Below the pieces are notes generated by a model. That model did no database searches and was not told the origin of the DNA. It worked only from the letters and a program-made list of their open reading frames with translations. Below, piece by piece: positions 24,027 to 31,516 of a stretch of DNA of 64,000 bases; position 1 is the first letter of the stretch; each line of letters begins with the position of its first letter. This DNA is from Microbacterium sp. MAH-37. GTDB lineage: Bacteria; Actinomycetota; Actinomycetes; Actinomycetales; Microbacteriaceae. The translations under genes and the position numbers were made by a program. Where the stretch lies: the NCBI RefSeq assembly GCF_009758255.1, contig NZ_WSEN01000002.1:1-64000 (forward strand). The letters are read 5' to 3'.

Positions 24027-25124
24027 GTGAGTGCCGCAGTCGCCACGCCGGCCCACGCCGCCACTCGCCGGTTGTCCACGCTGGACAGGTGGCTGCCGCT
24101 GTGGATCGGGCTCGCCATGATCGGCGGACTCGTGCTCGGTCGCTTCGTCCCCGCCCTCTCCGGGCTGCTGACGAAGATGGAGGTCGGCGGTATCTCGGTG
24201 CCGATCGGGCTCGGGCTGCTGGTGATGATGTACCCGGTGCTCGCGAAGGTCCGCTACGACAGGATCGCCGCCGTCACCGGCGACAAGCGGCTTCTCGTGT
24301 CCTCGTTGGTGCTGAACTGGCTGGTCGGTCCCGCCGTGATGTTCACATTGGCCTGGATCTTCCTCGCCGACCTGCCCGAGTACCGCACCGGACTGATCAT
24401 CGTCGGTCTCGCGCGCTGCATCGCCATGGTCGTGATCTGGAACGACCTCGCCTGCGGTGACCGGGAGGCGACTGCCGTGCTGGTCGCGATCAACTCGGTG
24501 TTCCAGGTCGTCGCGTTCTCGCTGCTCGGCTGGTTCTACCTCACCGTCCTGCCCGGATGGCTGGGTCTGGACACGCAGGGGCTGGAGATCTCGGTCGGGC
24601 AGATCGCTCTGAACGTGCTGGTCTTCCTCGGTGTGCCGCTGGTCGCCGGCTTCGCGTCCCGGTGGATCGGCGAGAGGCGCCGCGGCCGCGCCTGGTATGA
24701 GCAGAAGTTCCTCCCGGTCATAGGTCCGTGGGCGCTGTACGGGCTGCTATTCACCATCGTGCTGCTGTTCGCACTGCAGGGAAAGCAGGTGGTGTCGCAT
24801 CCGCTGGACGTCGCACGGATCGCCGTCCCGCTGCTGGCGTACTTCGCGATCATGTGGTCCACCGGCATCCTCACCGGCAGGGCGCTCGGGCTGAACTATG
24901 CCCGCTCGACCTCGCTGGCCTTCACTGCGGCGGGCAACAACTTCGAGCTCGCGATCGCCGTCGCGATCGGAACCTTCGGCGCCGCCTCCGGCCAGGCCCT
25001 CGCCGGAGTGGTCGGACCGCTCATCGAGGTCCCGGTGCTCGTCGGACTCGTCTACGTCTCGCTCTGGGCCGCACGCGCCTGGTTCCACACCGATCCGTAC
25101 ACCGGCGAGAGGATCCCCTCATGA
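24027..25124 (+). CDS. acr3: arsenite efflux permease, ACR3 family
   Basis: 365 residues with about ten membrane segments. ACR3 hallmarks: LDRWLPLWIGLAMIGGLVLG at the start, VMMYPVLAKVRYDRI, the ARCIAMVVIWNDLACGDREA segment with the essential Cys in R-C-I-A-M, and FTAAGNNFELAIAVAIG. It exports As(OH)3 from the cytosol. GTG 24027 is the first start in frame; the ribosome-binding site is weak, so expression may be tuned by the palindrome just ahead. The stop overlaps the start of the next gene as ATGA. Confidence 0.94.
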   Translation: MSAAVATPAHAATRRLSTLDRWLPLWIGLAMIGGLVLGRFVPALSGLLTKMEVGGISVPIGLGLLVMMYPVLAKVRYDRIAAVTGDKRLLVSSLVLNWLVGPAVMFTLAWIFLADLPEYRTGLIIVGLARCIAMVVIWNDLACGDREATAVLVAINSVFQVVAFSLLGWFYLTVLPGWLGLDTQGLEISVGQIALNVLVFLGVPLVAGFASRWIGERRRGRAWYEQKFLPVIGPWALYGLLFTIVLLFALQGKQVVSHPLDVARIAVPLLAYFAIMWSTGILTGRALGLNYARSTSLAFTAAGNNFELAIAVAIGTFGAASGQALAGVVGPLIEVPVLVGLVYVSLWAARAWFHTDPYTGERIPS

Positions 25125-26131
25125 ACGTCACCCTGACGGATGCGGGCGAGGCCTGCAGCCCGGTCGCCACACACGCCATCGGCCAGGAGGCCGCCGGTGC
25201 TGTCGCCGCGACGCTGAAGGCGCTCTCCGACCCGCTGCGGCTGCGGATGCTGTCCGCGATCGCGTCCGACCCGCGCGGTGAGTCCTGCGTCTGCGACCTC
25301 GCCGAACTCGCCGACGTGTCGCAGCCGACCGTGTCGCACCACCTGAAGGTGCTCAAGGACGTCGACGTGCTCACCTCGGAGCGCCGCGGCACCTGGGTCT
25401 GGTACCGCATCACCCCCAACCGACGCGGCGCCGTCACCGCCCTGCTGGAGTCGTTCGCGCCGGCGACCGTCGCCCCTGTCGCGGACGCTCCGGCAGAGAA
25501 CACACGCCCGGACTTCGACATCCGGATCACCCATCTCGCCGACGAGCTCGCCGCGGACGTCCCCGGCCTGGAGCCCGAGACCGTGCTCAGCATCGTCCGC
25601 GAGTCGTACACCTCGCTTGCCAGAACGGCGAAGGTCAGCGGAGCGCTCGTGCCGCTCACGGAACGATTCGCCCGGCAGCGCCTCGCCGACCTCACCCGCG
25701 ATCGCGACGCGTCCGTGCCGCAGGTCCTGTTCGTGTGCGTCGCGAACGCGGGCCGCTCGCAGCTCGCCGCTGCGCTCGTGAACCAGATCGCCGGCGGTCG
25801 AGTCGTCGCGCGCTCGGCGGGATCCAGCCCGGCTGAGGTGATCCGCCCGCATGTGCGCTCGATACTCACCGAGATCGAGGGCGACGTCGCGGCCGAGCGC
25901 TTCCCGAAGCCGCTCACCGATGATGCCGTCCGCGCGGCGGACGTCGTCATCACGATGGGCTGCGGCGACGTCTGCCCCATCATTCCCGGCGTCCGCTACG
26001 ACGACTGGGCCGTCGGAGACCCCGCCCTCGCCTCCCGCGAAGGCGTCGAAGCCATTCGCGACGACCTCGCCGCGCGCGTCCGCGCGCTCGTCGACGACCT
26101 CACCCGCGCCACCGAACAGGAGCAGTCATGA
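25121..26131 (+). CDS. ArsR-ArsC fusion: arsenic-responsive repressor joined to arsenate reductase
   Basis: 336 residues in three parts. Residues 1-115 form an ArsR winged helix (LKALSDPLRLRMLSAI, VSQPTVSHHLKVLKDV) with a possible As(III) site CVCDL in SCVCDLAEL. Residues about 128-190 form the three-helix bundle found before some mycobacterial and corynebacterial ArsC enzymes (DIRITHLADELAADVPGLEPE onward). Residues about 200-336 are a low-molecular-weight phosphatase-type ArsC with the P-loop VCVANAGRSQ (C-x5-R) and the VVITMGCGDVCP loop. The protein would sense arsenite and reduce arsenate, tying the sensor to the enzyme that makes its ligand. ATGA overlaps occur at both ends. Confidence 0.92.
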   Translation: MNVTLTDAGEACSPVATHAIGQEAAGAVAATLKALSDPLRLRMLSAIASDPRGESCVCDLAELADVSQPTVSHHLKVLKDVDVLTSERRGTWVWYRITPNRRGAVTALLESFAPATVAPVADAPAENTRPDFDIRITHLADELAADVPGLEPETVLSIVRESYTSLARTAKVSGALVPLTERFARQRLADLTRDRDASVPQVLFVCVANAGRSQLAAALVNQIAGGRVVARSAGSSPAEVIRPHVRSILTEIEGDVAAERFPKPLTDDAVRAADVVITMGCGDVCPIIPGVRYDDWAVGDPALASREGVEAIRDDLAARVRALVDDLTRATEQEQS

Positions 26132-26523
26132 CCAAGCCCTCCGTCCTCTTCGTCTGCGTGCACAACGCGGGCCGCTCGCAGATGGCCGCCGGCTTCCTGC
26201 GCGACATCGCCGGCGACCGCATCGAGGTGCGCTCCGCCGGATCCCTGCCGGCTGAGCAGATCAACCCGGTGGCCGTCGAGGCCATGCGCGAGGCGGGCAT
26301 CGACATCACCGCCGAGCAGCCCAAGGTGCTCACCACCGAAGCGGTGCAGGCATCCGACGTCGTCATCACGATGGGGTGCGGCGACGCCTGCCCGTTCTTC
26401 CCTGGAAAGCGCTACGAGGACTGGAAGCTCGACGACCCGGCGGGGCAGGGCATCGACGCCGTCCGGCCGATCCGCGACGAGATCCGCGGCCGGATCGAGA
26501 GGCTCGTCGCGGAACTGGTCTGA
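26128..26523 (+). CDS. arsC: arsenate reductase (LMW-phosphatase type)
   Basis: 131 residues, cytosolic. P-loop VCVHNAGRSQ near the N-terminus (C-x5-R), the ITMGCGDACPFFPGKRYEDW loop with two further Cys, and a DDPAGQGIDAVRPIRDEI Asp loop. It reduces arsenate to arsenite for export by ACR3. It overlaps the fusion gene by four bases and is the last gene of the ars operon. The electron donor (mycothiol/mycoredoxin or thioredoxin) cannot be read from sequence. Confidence 0.95.
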   Translation: MTKPSVLFVCVHNAGRSQMAAGFLRDIAGDRIEVRSAGSLPAEQINPVAVEAMREAGIDITAEQPKVLTTEAVQASDVVITMGCGDACPFFPGKRYEDWKLDDPAGQGIDAVRPIRDEIRGRIERLVAELV

Positions 26524-26530
26524 CAGCGGC

Positions 26531-26797
26531 TCAAAGGTCGTTGTAGACCTCGCGGCGGTGCGCGACGCGGAAGACGGTCACGAGCACGAGTTCGTCCACC
26601 ACCTCGTAGAGCACTCGGTAGTCGCCGACTCGGATTCGCCAGGCATCGTCGTACCCGGCGAGCTTTCGAACCCCGGCCGGTCGGGGCTCGTTCTCGAGGG
26701 TCGCGATCCCCGCAAGGATCCGCCGACGGACTTGCGGGTCGAGCTTTCGGACCTCTTTCGCCGCAGCAGCGGTGAACTCGACGCGAAAGGCAGTCAC
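26531..26797 (-). CDS. RelE/ParE-superfamily toxin
   Basis: 88 residues with the RelE order: FTAAAAKEVRKLDPQVRRRIL, KLAGYDDAWRIRVGDYRVLYEV and HRREVYNDL. Basic residues (Arg in WRIRVGDYR, the C-terminal HRREVY) match those that RelE-type ribonucleases use on ribosome-bound mRNA. The start ATG/GTG 26797 overlaps the antitoxin gene by four bases, so the antitoxin is made first. Confidence 0.92.
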   Translation of the reverse strand: MTAFRVEFTAAAAKEVRKLDPQVRRRILAGIATLENEPRPAGVRKLAGYDDAWRIRVGDYRVLYEVVDELVLVTVFRVAHRREVYNDL

Positions 26798-27054
26798 GAA
26801 AGCTCAGCGCGCAGCTCGTCGAGCGACACGCGTTCGCCGTCATCGGCTGCCTTTGCTGCAGTGAACTCGGCAGCGTCGCGCGCCGCCTCGAGCTGCTCGA
26901 GCAGCTCCAGGTCGTCGACCCCGATCACCACGGCGGTGAGCTTGCCGTGCCGGGTCACGCCGACCCGCTCCGCACCGTAGGCGACTCCGCCGAGGACATC
27001 GGCGAGTCCATCGCGGAGATCCTTCGAGGCGATACTGCGACTCAGGGTGTTCAT
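26794..27054 (-). CDS. Phd/YefM-family antitoxin
   Basis: 86 residues, acidic towards the end. The N-terminal domain (LSRSIASKDLRDGLADVL, then VAYGAERVGVTRHGKLTAVVIGVDDLELLEQL) is that of Phd/YefM DNA-binding antitoxins; the C-terminal part (TAAKAADDGERVSLDELRAELS) should wrap the toxin. It would repress its own promoter; a TATGTA/TACATA inverted repeat lies about 20 bases upstream. Confidence 0.92.
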   Translation of the reverse strand: MNTLSRSIASKDLRDGLADVLGGVAYGAERVGVTRHGKLTAVVIGVDDLELLEQLEAARDAAEFTAAKAADDGERVSLDELRAELS

Positions 27055-27071
27055 GCCCCGATTCTACCGCA

Positions 27072-27101
27072 ATATGTACATAAGGGTGAAAAGATACATA
27101 T
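27072..27101. promoter_or_regulatory. operator candidate of the toxin-antitoxin pair
   Basis: ATATGTA (27072-27078) and TACATAT (27095-27101) form a 7-bp perfect inverted repeat with a 16-base gap in an AT-rich stretch just upstream of the antitoxin start, a usual place for Phd/YefM binding. It also reaches the stop codon of the next minus-strand gene. Confidence 0.5.
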
Positions 27102-28048
27102 CAGATCGTCCCGCGGACGTCGGTCAGGAACAGGACCACCAGTCGAAGGTCGCCCGCCCGGTCGCGGGTGCTCGCGCGCTGGTCGGTGCAGAAGTCCTGA
27201 ACGGCGCCGATCACGCCCTTCGCAGGGCAAGCCGGAGCGATGACGAGATCACCGGCGGCTGTCGTGGACCACAGCGCCCGGAAGTGTGCGACACCGCCGC
27301 TGCCGCACAGCGACTTGTCGCAGATGATCGTCATCTTCGCCGGGGCGTCGCGCGTGTACAGGCCGTCGAGATCGGCGAGCACCTGCGTCACCAGCGAGTG
27401 GCTGCCGCAAGCGGCATCCGCGCATGTGCCGAGCGACACCGCGACGTCACTGCCGGCACCGGCCGGCAGTGAGATCAGCGCGCACATCGGATGCTGCGCG
27501 TCGACGGTCGCACAGGCCGCGCCGTCGGAACCCGCTGTGCCGTTCAGCAGAGAAGCGGCGTCGTGGGAGAGCACGGCCAGCGTCAGCTCGACCGGGAACG
27601 ATCCCGTCGACGCGATCAGCCCGCCGGCCGCCACCGTGACCGTGAGCGCGGTCGTCGGCTCGGAGTACGTCAGCTCGAACGTCGCCGTGTCGTGCCCGGC
27701 GAGGATCATCGGGTCGCCGTGCAAAATGAACGAACCGCCGCCGTTCGCGGCGAACGTCACGGGTGTGTCTGCGGTGAACGATGCCGGCATTCCGATGTCC
27801 GTCAGTGCGACGGTGACCAGGAATGACGTGTCGACCGATGTGAGCACCGGGGGTGCGGCGCCGATGGGCAGCGTGCCGAGGCCGTCCACCAGCTCCGGCA
27901 CCGAGGATGCCACGGCGGTCATCGCCGTCGGCACCGGGACGACCGTCGGCGGATCGTCATCCGCGCTCGCGACGGCCGGTGCGACGAGCGCGGCCAGCGC
28001 CAGAGCGACCACGGCGATGAAGGATCGAAGCGCGCGACGATGCGACAT
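27101..28048 (-). CDS. secreted protein of unknown function
   Basis: 315 residues with a clear Sec signal peptide: MSHRRALRSF, a hydrophobic core IAVVALALAALVAPAVA and an ASA-DDD cleavage site near residue 29. The mature part is Thr/Val/Ala-rich with predicted beta strands, several pairs of Cys (CATVDAQHPMC, CADAAC, CDKSLC, CTDQR) that could form disulfides outside, and no cell-wall anchor or lipobox. I do not recognise the family. ATG 28048 follows GGGAGG. It is read towards the toxin-antitoxin pair and divergent from the MFS fusion gene. Confidence 0.75.
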   Translation of the reverse strand: MSHRRALRSFIAVVALALAALVAPAVASADDDPPTVVPVPTAMTAVASSVPELVDGLGTLPIGAAPPVLTSVDTSFLVTVALTDIGMPASFTADTPVTFAANGGGSFILHGDPMILAGHDTATFELTYSEPTTALTVTVAAGGLIASTGSFPVELTLAVLSHDAASLLNGTAGSDGAACATVDAQHPMCALISLPAGAGSDVAVSLGTCADAACGSHSLVTQVLADLDGLYTRDAPAKMTIICDKSLCGSGGVAHFRALWSTTAAGDLVIAPACPAKGVIGAVQDFCTDQRASTRDRAGDLRLVVLFLTDVRGTI

Positions 28049-28155
28049 GACAGTGCCTCCCCAGGTAGGTCCCTCCCAGGGTGCTCCGCACCGGCGCGGA
28101 AAAGATCCGTGAGATCACTGAGGTTTCCGGCCCGCGGTGCGGACAGCCTGGAGGC

Positions 28156-31100
28156 ATGGCGCTGCAGTCACCCGAAGCCGGCGTCGCGGGGCGCTCCCGC
28201 GAGCCCGCGCTTCGGCGCGGTCGGATCCCGGGTCGCACGGTGCTGCTGGTCGCCTCGTTCGGAGCCGTCCTGGCGTTCCTCGACGCCACGATCGTGAACA
28301 TCGCGTTCCCCAGCATCCGCGAGTCCTTCCCGGACGACTCGATCGGCACGATCTCGTGGGTGCTGAACGCCTTCAACATCGTGTTCGCCGCGTTCATGAT
28401 CGTGTTCGGGCGGCTCGGCGACGTGGTCGGCCGCAAGCGCGTGTATCTGATCGGGATCGGGCTGTTCACGATCGCCTCGGTGATCTGCGCGCTCGCCCCC
28501 AGCGTGGGGATCCTGGTGACGGGGCGCATCGTGCAGGCACTCGGCGCCGCGATGATCGTGCCCGCTTCCCTGGCGCTGGTCATCGAGGGGTTCCCTGCGG
28601 GAAAGCGCGCCCGCGCGGTCGGGCTGTGGGCGGCCGCCGCAGCGGTGGCCGCGGGACTCGGCCCGCCGCTCGGCGGCGTCGTCGTCGAGGCCGGAGGGTG
28701 GACCTGGGCGTTCTGGATCAACCTTCCGCTCGGCGCGATCGCCTGGTGGCTGGGGCGGCGCCAGCTGGTGAACAGCAGGGCGCCCGGCCGGCGGCGGATG
28801 CCGGATCTGCGCGGCGCGCTGCTGCTGGCGGCATCCCTCGCGCTGATCACGCTGGCGATCATCAAGGCGTCGGAGTGGGGCGCGGGAAGCCCCCTGCTGT
28901 GGACCGTGGTCGTCGCCGCAGTGCTGCTGCTCGCCGGATTCGTGCTCAGCTCGATGAAGCATCCGGTGCCCGTCCTGGACCTTGCGATGATGCGCGACCG
29001 GCCCTTCCTGGTCGCCAACATCGCGACTCTCGTGGCGGGCGTCGGGTTCTTCGGGTACATGCTCACCAACGTGCTGTGGCTGCAGTACGTGTGGCAGTAC
29101 TCGGTGCTCGAGGCCGGCCTGGCGCTGATCCCCGGCGCGCTGGTCGCCGCGGTCACCGCGGGGCTCCTCGAACCGGTCGCGGAGCGATTCGGGCACCGGT
29201 GGATCATCGCTGCCGGGTTCATCGTCTGGGCGCTGGGGTACGTCTGGTACGTCGGGGTGGTGGGGACCACCCCGGACTTCTGGGCGCAGTGGCTGCCGGG
29301 GCAGGTCATCAGCGGCATCGGCGTGGGGGCCACCCTGCCGCTGCTGGCCTCCTCGACGCTCGCCTCGCAGCCCGGAGGCAAGTACGCCACGGCATCCGCC
29401 GTGATCTCCAGCGCGCGGCAGATCGGCGGCACGATCGGCGTCGCGCTGCTGGTGGTGATCCTGGGCACGCCGACTCCGCTGACGGTCGTCCAGGACCTGC
29501 GCGACGGCTGGACGATGTGCATCGTCTCGTTCGCAGCCGGCGCGGTGATCTCTCTGTTCCTGGGCAGGGTCGGGCACACCGCAGAGGGCGCGGCCGACGA
29601 GCCGATCGTCGAGTCCGACCTGCGCGAGCCGGATGCCGGGCGCTCGGTGCTGCTGCGCCGCGAGCTGCCGCCAGTGGAGGAGTCGCTGTTCGGGCGGCTT
29701 CCTGCGGCGGCGCGGGAGCGGATCGTGGGGACCGCTCCGCACCGAGCGGTGCCCGCAGGGGAGTGGGTGCTGCGGCAGGGGGACGCCGCGGAGTCGATGT
29801 TCGTGCTGATCTCGGGGCGCGCGGAGATCGTGATCGGGGAGCAGGTCGTCCGTGAGGTGGGGCCGGGCGCGGTTCTGGGGGAACTCGCGCTCTTCACGGG
29901 CGACCTGCGTTCCGCGTCGGTGCGCGCGCGCCGGGACTGCCGGGTCCTCGAGGTGTCGCGCGCGCTTCTCGACGAGGCGATCGGTGAAGACCCGGTGGCG
30001 CTCTCGGCCGTGGTCACCGCCCTCGCGCATCAGCTCGCCGAGGCCAGCCCGCCGGTGACCAGGGTGGGCTCGCGGCCCAGTCTGGTGGCGGTGCTCCCCG
30101 CAGTGCCGGGTGCTCCGATGGAGGCGGTCGCCGCGGTGCTGCACCGCGGGCTGAGCGATCACCTGCGGGTCGCGCTGCTGCACGGTGCGCACGCTCCGGA
30201 ACAGGTGGACCGCGCGGAGGCGGACCACCAGATGGTCGTCCTCGTCGGGACGGGGGCCGACGAGGCCTGGGTCGCCCGCTGTGCGCGGGAGGCCGACACG
30301 GTGGTGCTGGTCGGAGTCACAGGGGGCGCTCCGGCCGGCACGACACCTGCCATGGCGGGCCGGGCGGAACTCGTCCTCGTGGGCCCGGCGCCGTCGCGCG
30401 CGGTGCGTCAGGCCTGGCTCGACGCCGTGGACCCCTGGCGCATCAGTGAAATCTCCTTCGCGGACGCCGGTACACCGGGCGCTGTGCCGAGCGGCATCCG
30501 AGGCCTGGTCGACCGGCTCGCCGGGCGCTCCATCGCCCTGGTGCTCGGCGGTGGGGGCGCCCGCGCCCTCACCCACATCGGCGTGCTGCTGGAACTCGAG
30601 GACGCCGGGCTGCGCATCGATCGCGTCGCCGGCGCCAGCATGGGATCGGTCATCGCCGGCTACTACGCGACGGGAGCATCGGCGGCGGATGCCGGCGACG
30701 TGGCGTATCGCGAGTTCGTGCGCGAGGACATCCTCGGCGACTACGGTCTGCCGCGGACGTCGCTCGCCCGGGGATCGCGGGTGCAGAGGGCCCTGGCGCG
30801 CACCTTCGGCGACCTGCGGATCGAGGAGCTGCCGCGCGGCTTCCGCTGCGTGAGCACCGACCTGCTCGCGCGGTCGACGGTCGTGCACCGGACCGGGCAT
30901 CTCGGGGACGCCATCAAGGCGTCGTCGCGGCTGCCGGTGCTGTTCACGCCGATCCCGAGTGACGGCCGGCTGCTCGTGGACGGCGGAGTGCTCGACAATC
31001 TGCCGGTCGACACGGTCACCGAGCGCAACGAGGGACCGATCGTGGCGGTGAACATCTCGATGAGCGGCGGACGGAAGCGAGCGCCGGGGGAGGCGCCGCG

Positions 31101-31326
31101 ACCGGTTCGCGTGCCGCCGCTGGGCGAGACGATGCTGCGCACGCTGATGATCGGCGGAGGCGGAGCCGCGGAGGCGCAGAAGCTCGGCGCGTGGGTCATC
31201 ACCCCGCCGTCGATGGGCGTCGGGCTGCTGGAGTTCCACCAGTACGACCGGATGGTCGAGGCGGGTCGAGCCGCCGCGCGGACGCTGCTGGATCAGACCG
31301 GCGGTGACCTGTTCGCTCAGGAGTGA
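28156..31326 (+). CDS. MFS transporter fused to cNMP-binding and patatin phospholipase domains
   Basis: 1056 residues from ATG 28156; GGAGG is only one base away, so GTG 28081 or another start remains possible. Residues about 20-470 are a DHA2-type MFS transporter (LDATIVNIAFPSI, FGRLGDVVGRKRVYL). Residues about 505-630 are a cyclic-nucleotide-binding domain with GELALFTGDLRSASVRA as phosphate-binding cassette. After a Rossmann-like linker, residues about 790-1050 are a patatin-like lipase with oxyanion GGGGARALTHIG, nucleophile GASMG and catalytic Asp in VDGGVLDN. Mycobacteria have similar fusions, and the C-terminal half resembles neuropathy target esterase. A membrane protein that couples export and lipid hydrolysis under cAMP control is the likely theme; substrate unknown. 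Confidence 0.9.
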   Translation: MALQSPEAGVAGRSREPALRRGRIPGRTVLLVASFGAVLAFLDATIVNIAFPSIRESFPDDSIGTISWVLNAFNIVFAAFMIVFGRLGDVVGRKRVYLIGIGLFTIASVICALAPSVGILVTGRIVQALGAAMIVPASLALVIEGFPAGKRARAVGLWAAAAAVAAGLGPPLGGVVVEAGGWTWAFWINLPLGAIAWWLGRRQLVNSRAPGRRRMPDLRGALLLAASLALITLAIIKASEWGAGSPLLWTVVVAAVLLLAGFVLSSMKHPVPVLDLAMMRDRPFLVANIATLVAGVGFFGYMLTNVLWLQYVWQYSVLEAGLALIPGALVAAVTAGLLEPVAERFGHRWIIAAGFIVWALGYVWYVGVVGTTPDFWAQWLPGQVISGIGVGATLPLLASSTLASQPGGKYATASAVISSARQIGGTIGVALLVVILGTPTPLTVVQDLRDGWTMCIVSFAAGAVISLFLGRVGHTAEGAADEPIVESDLREPDAGRSVLLRRELPPVEESLFGRLPAAARERIVGTAPHRAVPAGEWVLRQGDAAESMFVLISGRAEIVIGEQVVREVGPGAVLGELALFTGDLRSASVRARRDCRVLEVSRALLDEAIGEDPVALSAVVTALAHQLAEASPPVTRVGSRPSLVAVLPAVPGAPMEAVAAVLHRGLSDHLRVALLHGAHAPEQVDRAEADHQMVVLVGTGADEAWVARCAREADTVVLVGVTGGAPAGTTPAMAGRAELVLVGPAPSRAVRQAWLDAVDPWRISEISFADAGTPGAVPSGIRGLVDRLAGRSIALVLGGGGARALTHIGVLLELEDAGLRIDRVAGASMGSVIAGYYATGASAADAGDVAYREFVREDILGDYGLPRTSLARGSRVQRALARTFGDLRIEELPRGFRCVSTDLLARSTVVHRTGHLGDAIKASSRLPVLFTPIPSDGRLLVDGGVLDNLPVDTVTERNEGPIVAVNISMSGGRKRAPGEAPRPVRVPPLGETMLRTLMIGGGGAAEAQKLGAWVITPPSMGVGLLEFHQYDRMVEAGRAAARTLLDQTGGDLFAQE

Positions 31327-31332
31327 TATCTT
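31304..31332 (+). promoter_or_regulatory. predicted promoter of the DAHP synthase leader
   Basis: GTGACC (31304-31309) and TATCTT (31327-31332), 17 bases apart, match -35/-10 elements. The -10 box ends seven bases before ATG 31340, so the leader peptide mRNA would be leaderless. The box overlaps the stop codon of the preceding gene. Confidence 0.5.
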
Positions 31333-31339
31333 TGGGCGC

Positions 31340-31399
31340 ATGAACACCCGTCGGTATGCGTATTTTGAGTCGGCTCTGGAGGAGCCGGCGCAGATCTAA
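31340..31399 (+). CDS. aromatic-amino-acid leader peptide of the DAHP synthase attenuator
   Basis: A 19-residue peptide, MNTRRYAYFESALEEPAQI. It contains a Tyr-Ala-Tyr-Phe cluster encoded by TAT, TAT and TTT, the rare forms in this GC-rich genome, so ribosomes would pause when charged Tyr or Phe tRNA is short. The reading frame lies inside a region able to form alternative hairpins that end in a terminator 27 bases after the stop. DAHP synthase, the first enzyme of aromatic synthesis, follows. A Tyr/Phe-responsive attenuation system is the natural reading; the peptide itself would have no other role. Confidence 0.7.
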   Translation: MNTRRYAYFESALEEPAQI

Positions 31400-31452
31400 C
31401 GCGCACCGACCTCTTCCAGAGCCGACAAAGGCAGAGCGATTGCTCTGCCTTT
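31369..31452 (+). terminator. attenuator: alternative hairpins and terminator before DAHP synthase
   Basis: GTCGGCTCTGG (31369-31379) can pair perfectly with CCAGAGCCGAC (31416-31426), or its inner CGGCTC can fold on GAGCCG (31382-31387); these are exclusive. Directly behind is an 11-bp terminator stem AAAGGCAGAGC (31427-31437) with GCTCTGCCTTT (31442-31452). GCTCTG at 31373-31378 could also pair with the CAGAGC of the terminator arm, providing an antiterminator. Ribosome position on the Tyr/Phe codons at 31355-31366 would choose between them. Confidence 0.65.
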
Positions 31453-31516
31453 CGCCGTTTTCGGCGGGCTCTGCTCTCGGGTCCGTCCGGAATCCACCCA
31501 GAACAGGACAGGACCC

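Noticed and set aside
26531-27054. Toxin-antitoxin pair as part of a defence island
   Set aside because: It is an ordinary two-gene RelE/Phd-type unit between the ars cluster and a secreted protein; no nuclease, helicase or other defence gene is next to it.
28168-31347. Over 1000-codon antisense frame opposite the MFS-cNMP-patatin gene
   Set aside because: The plus-strand protein has intact motifs in three domains; the antisense translation is repetitive and Arg/His-rich.
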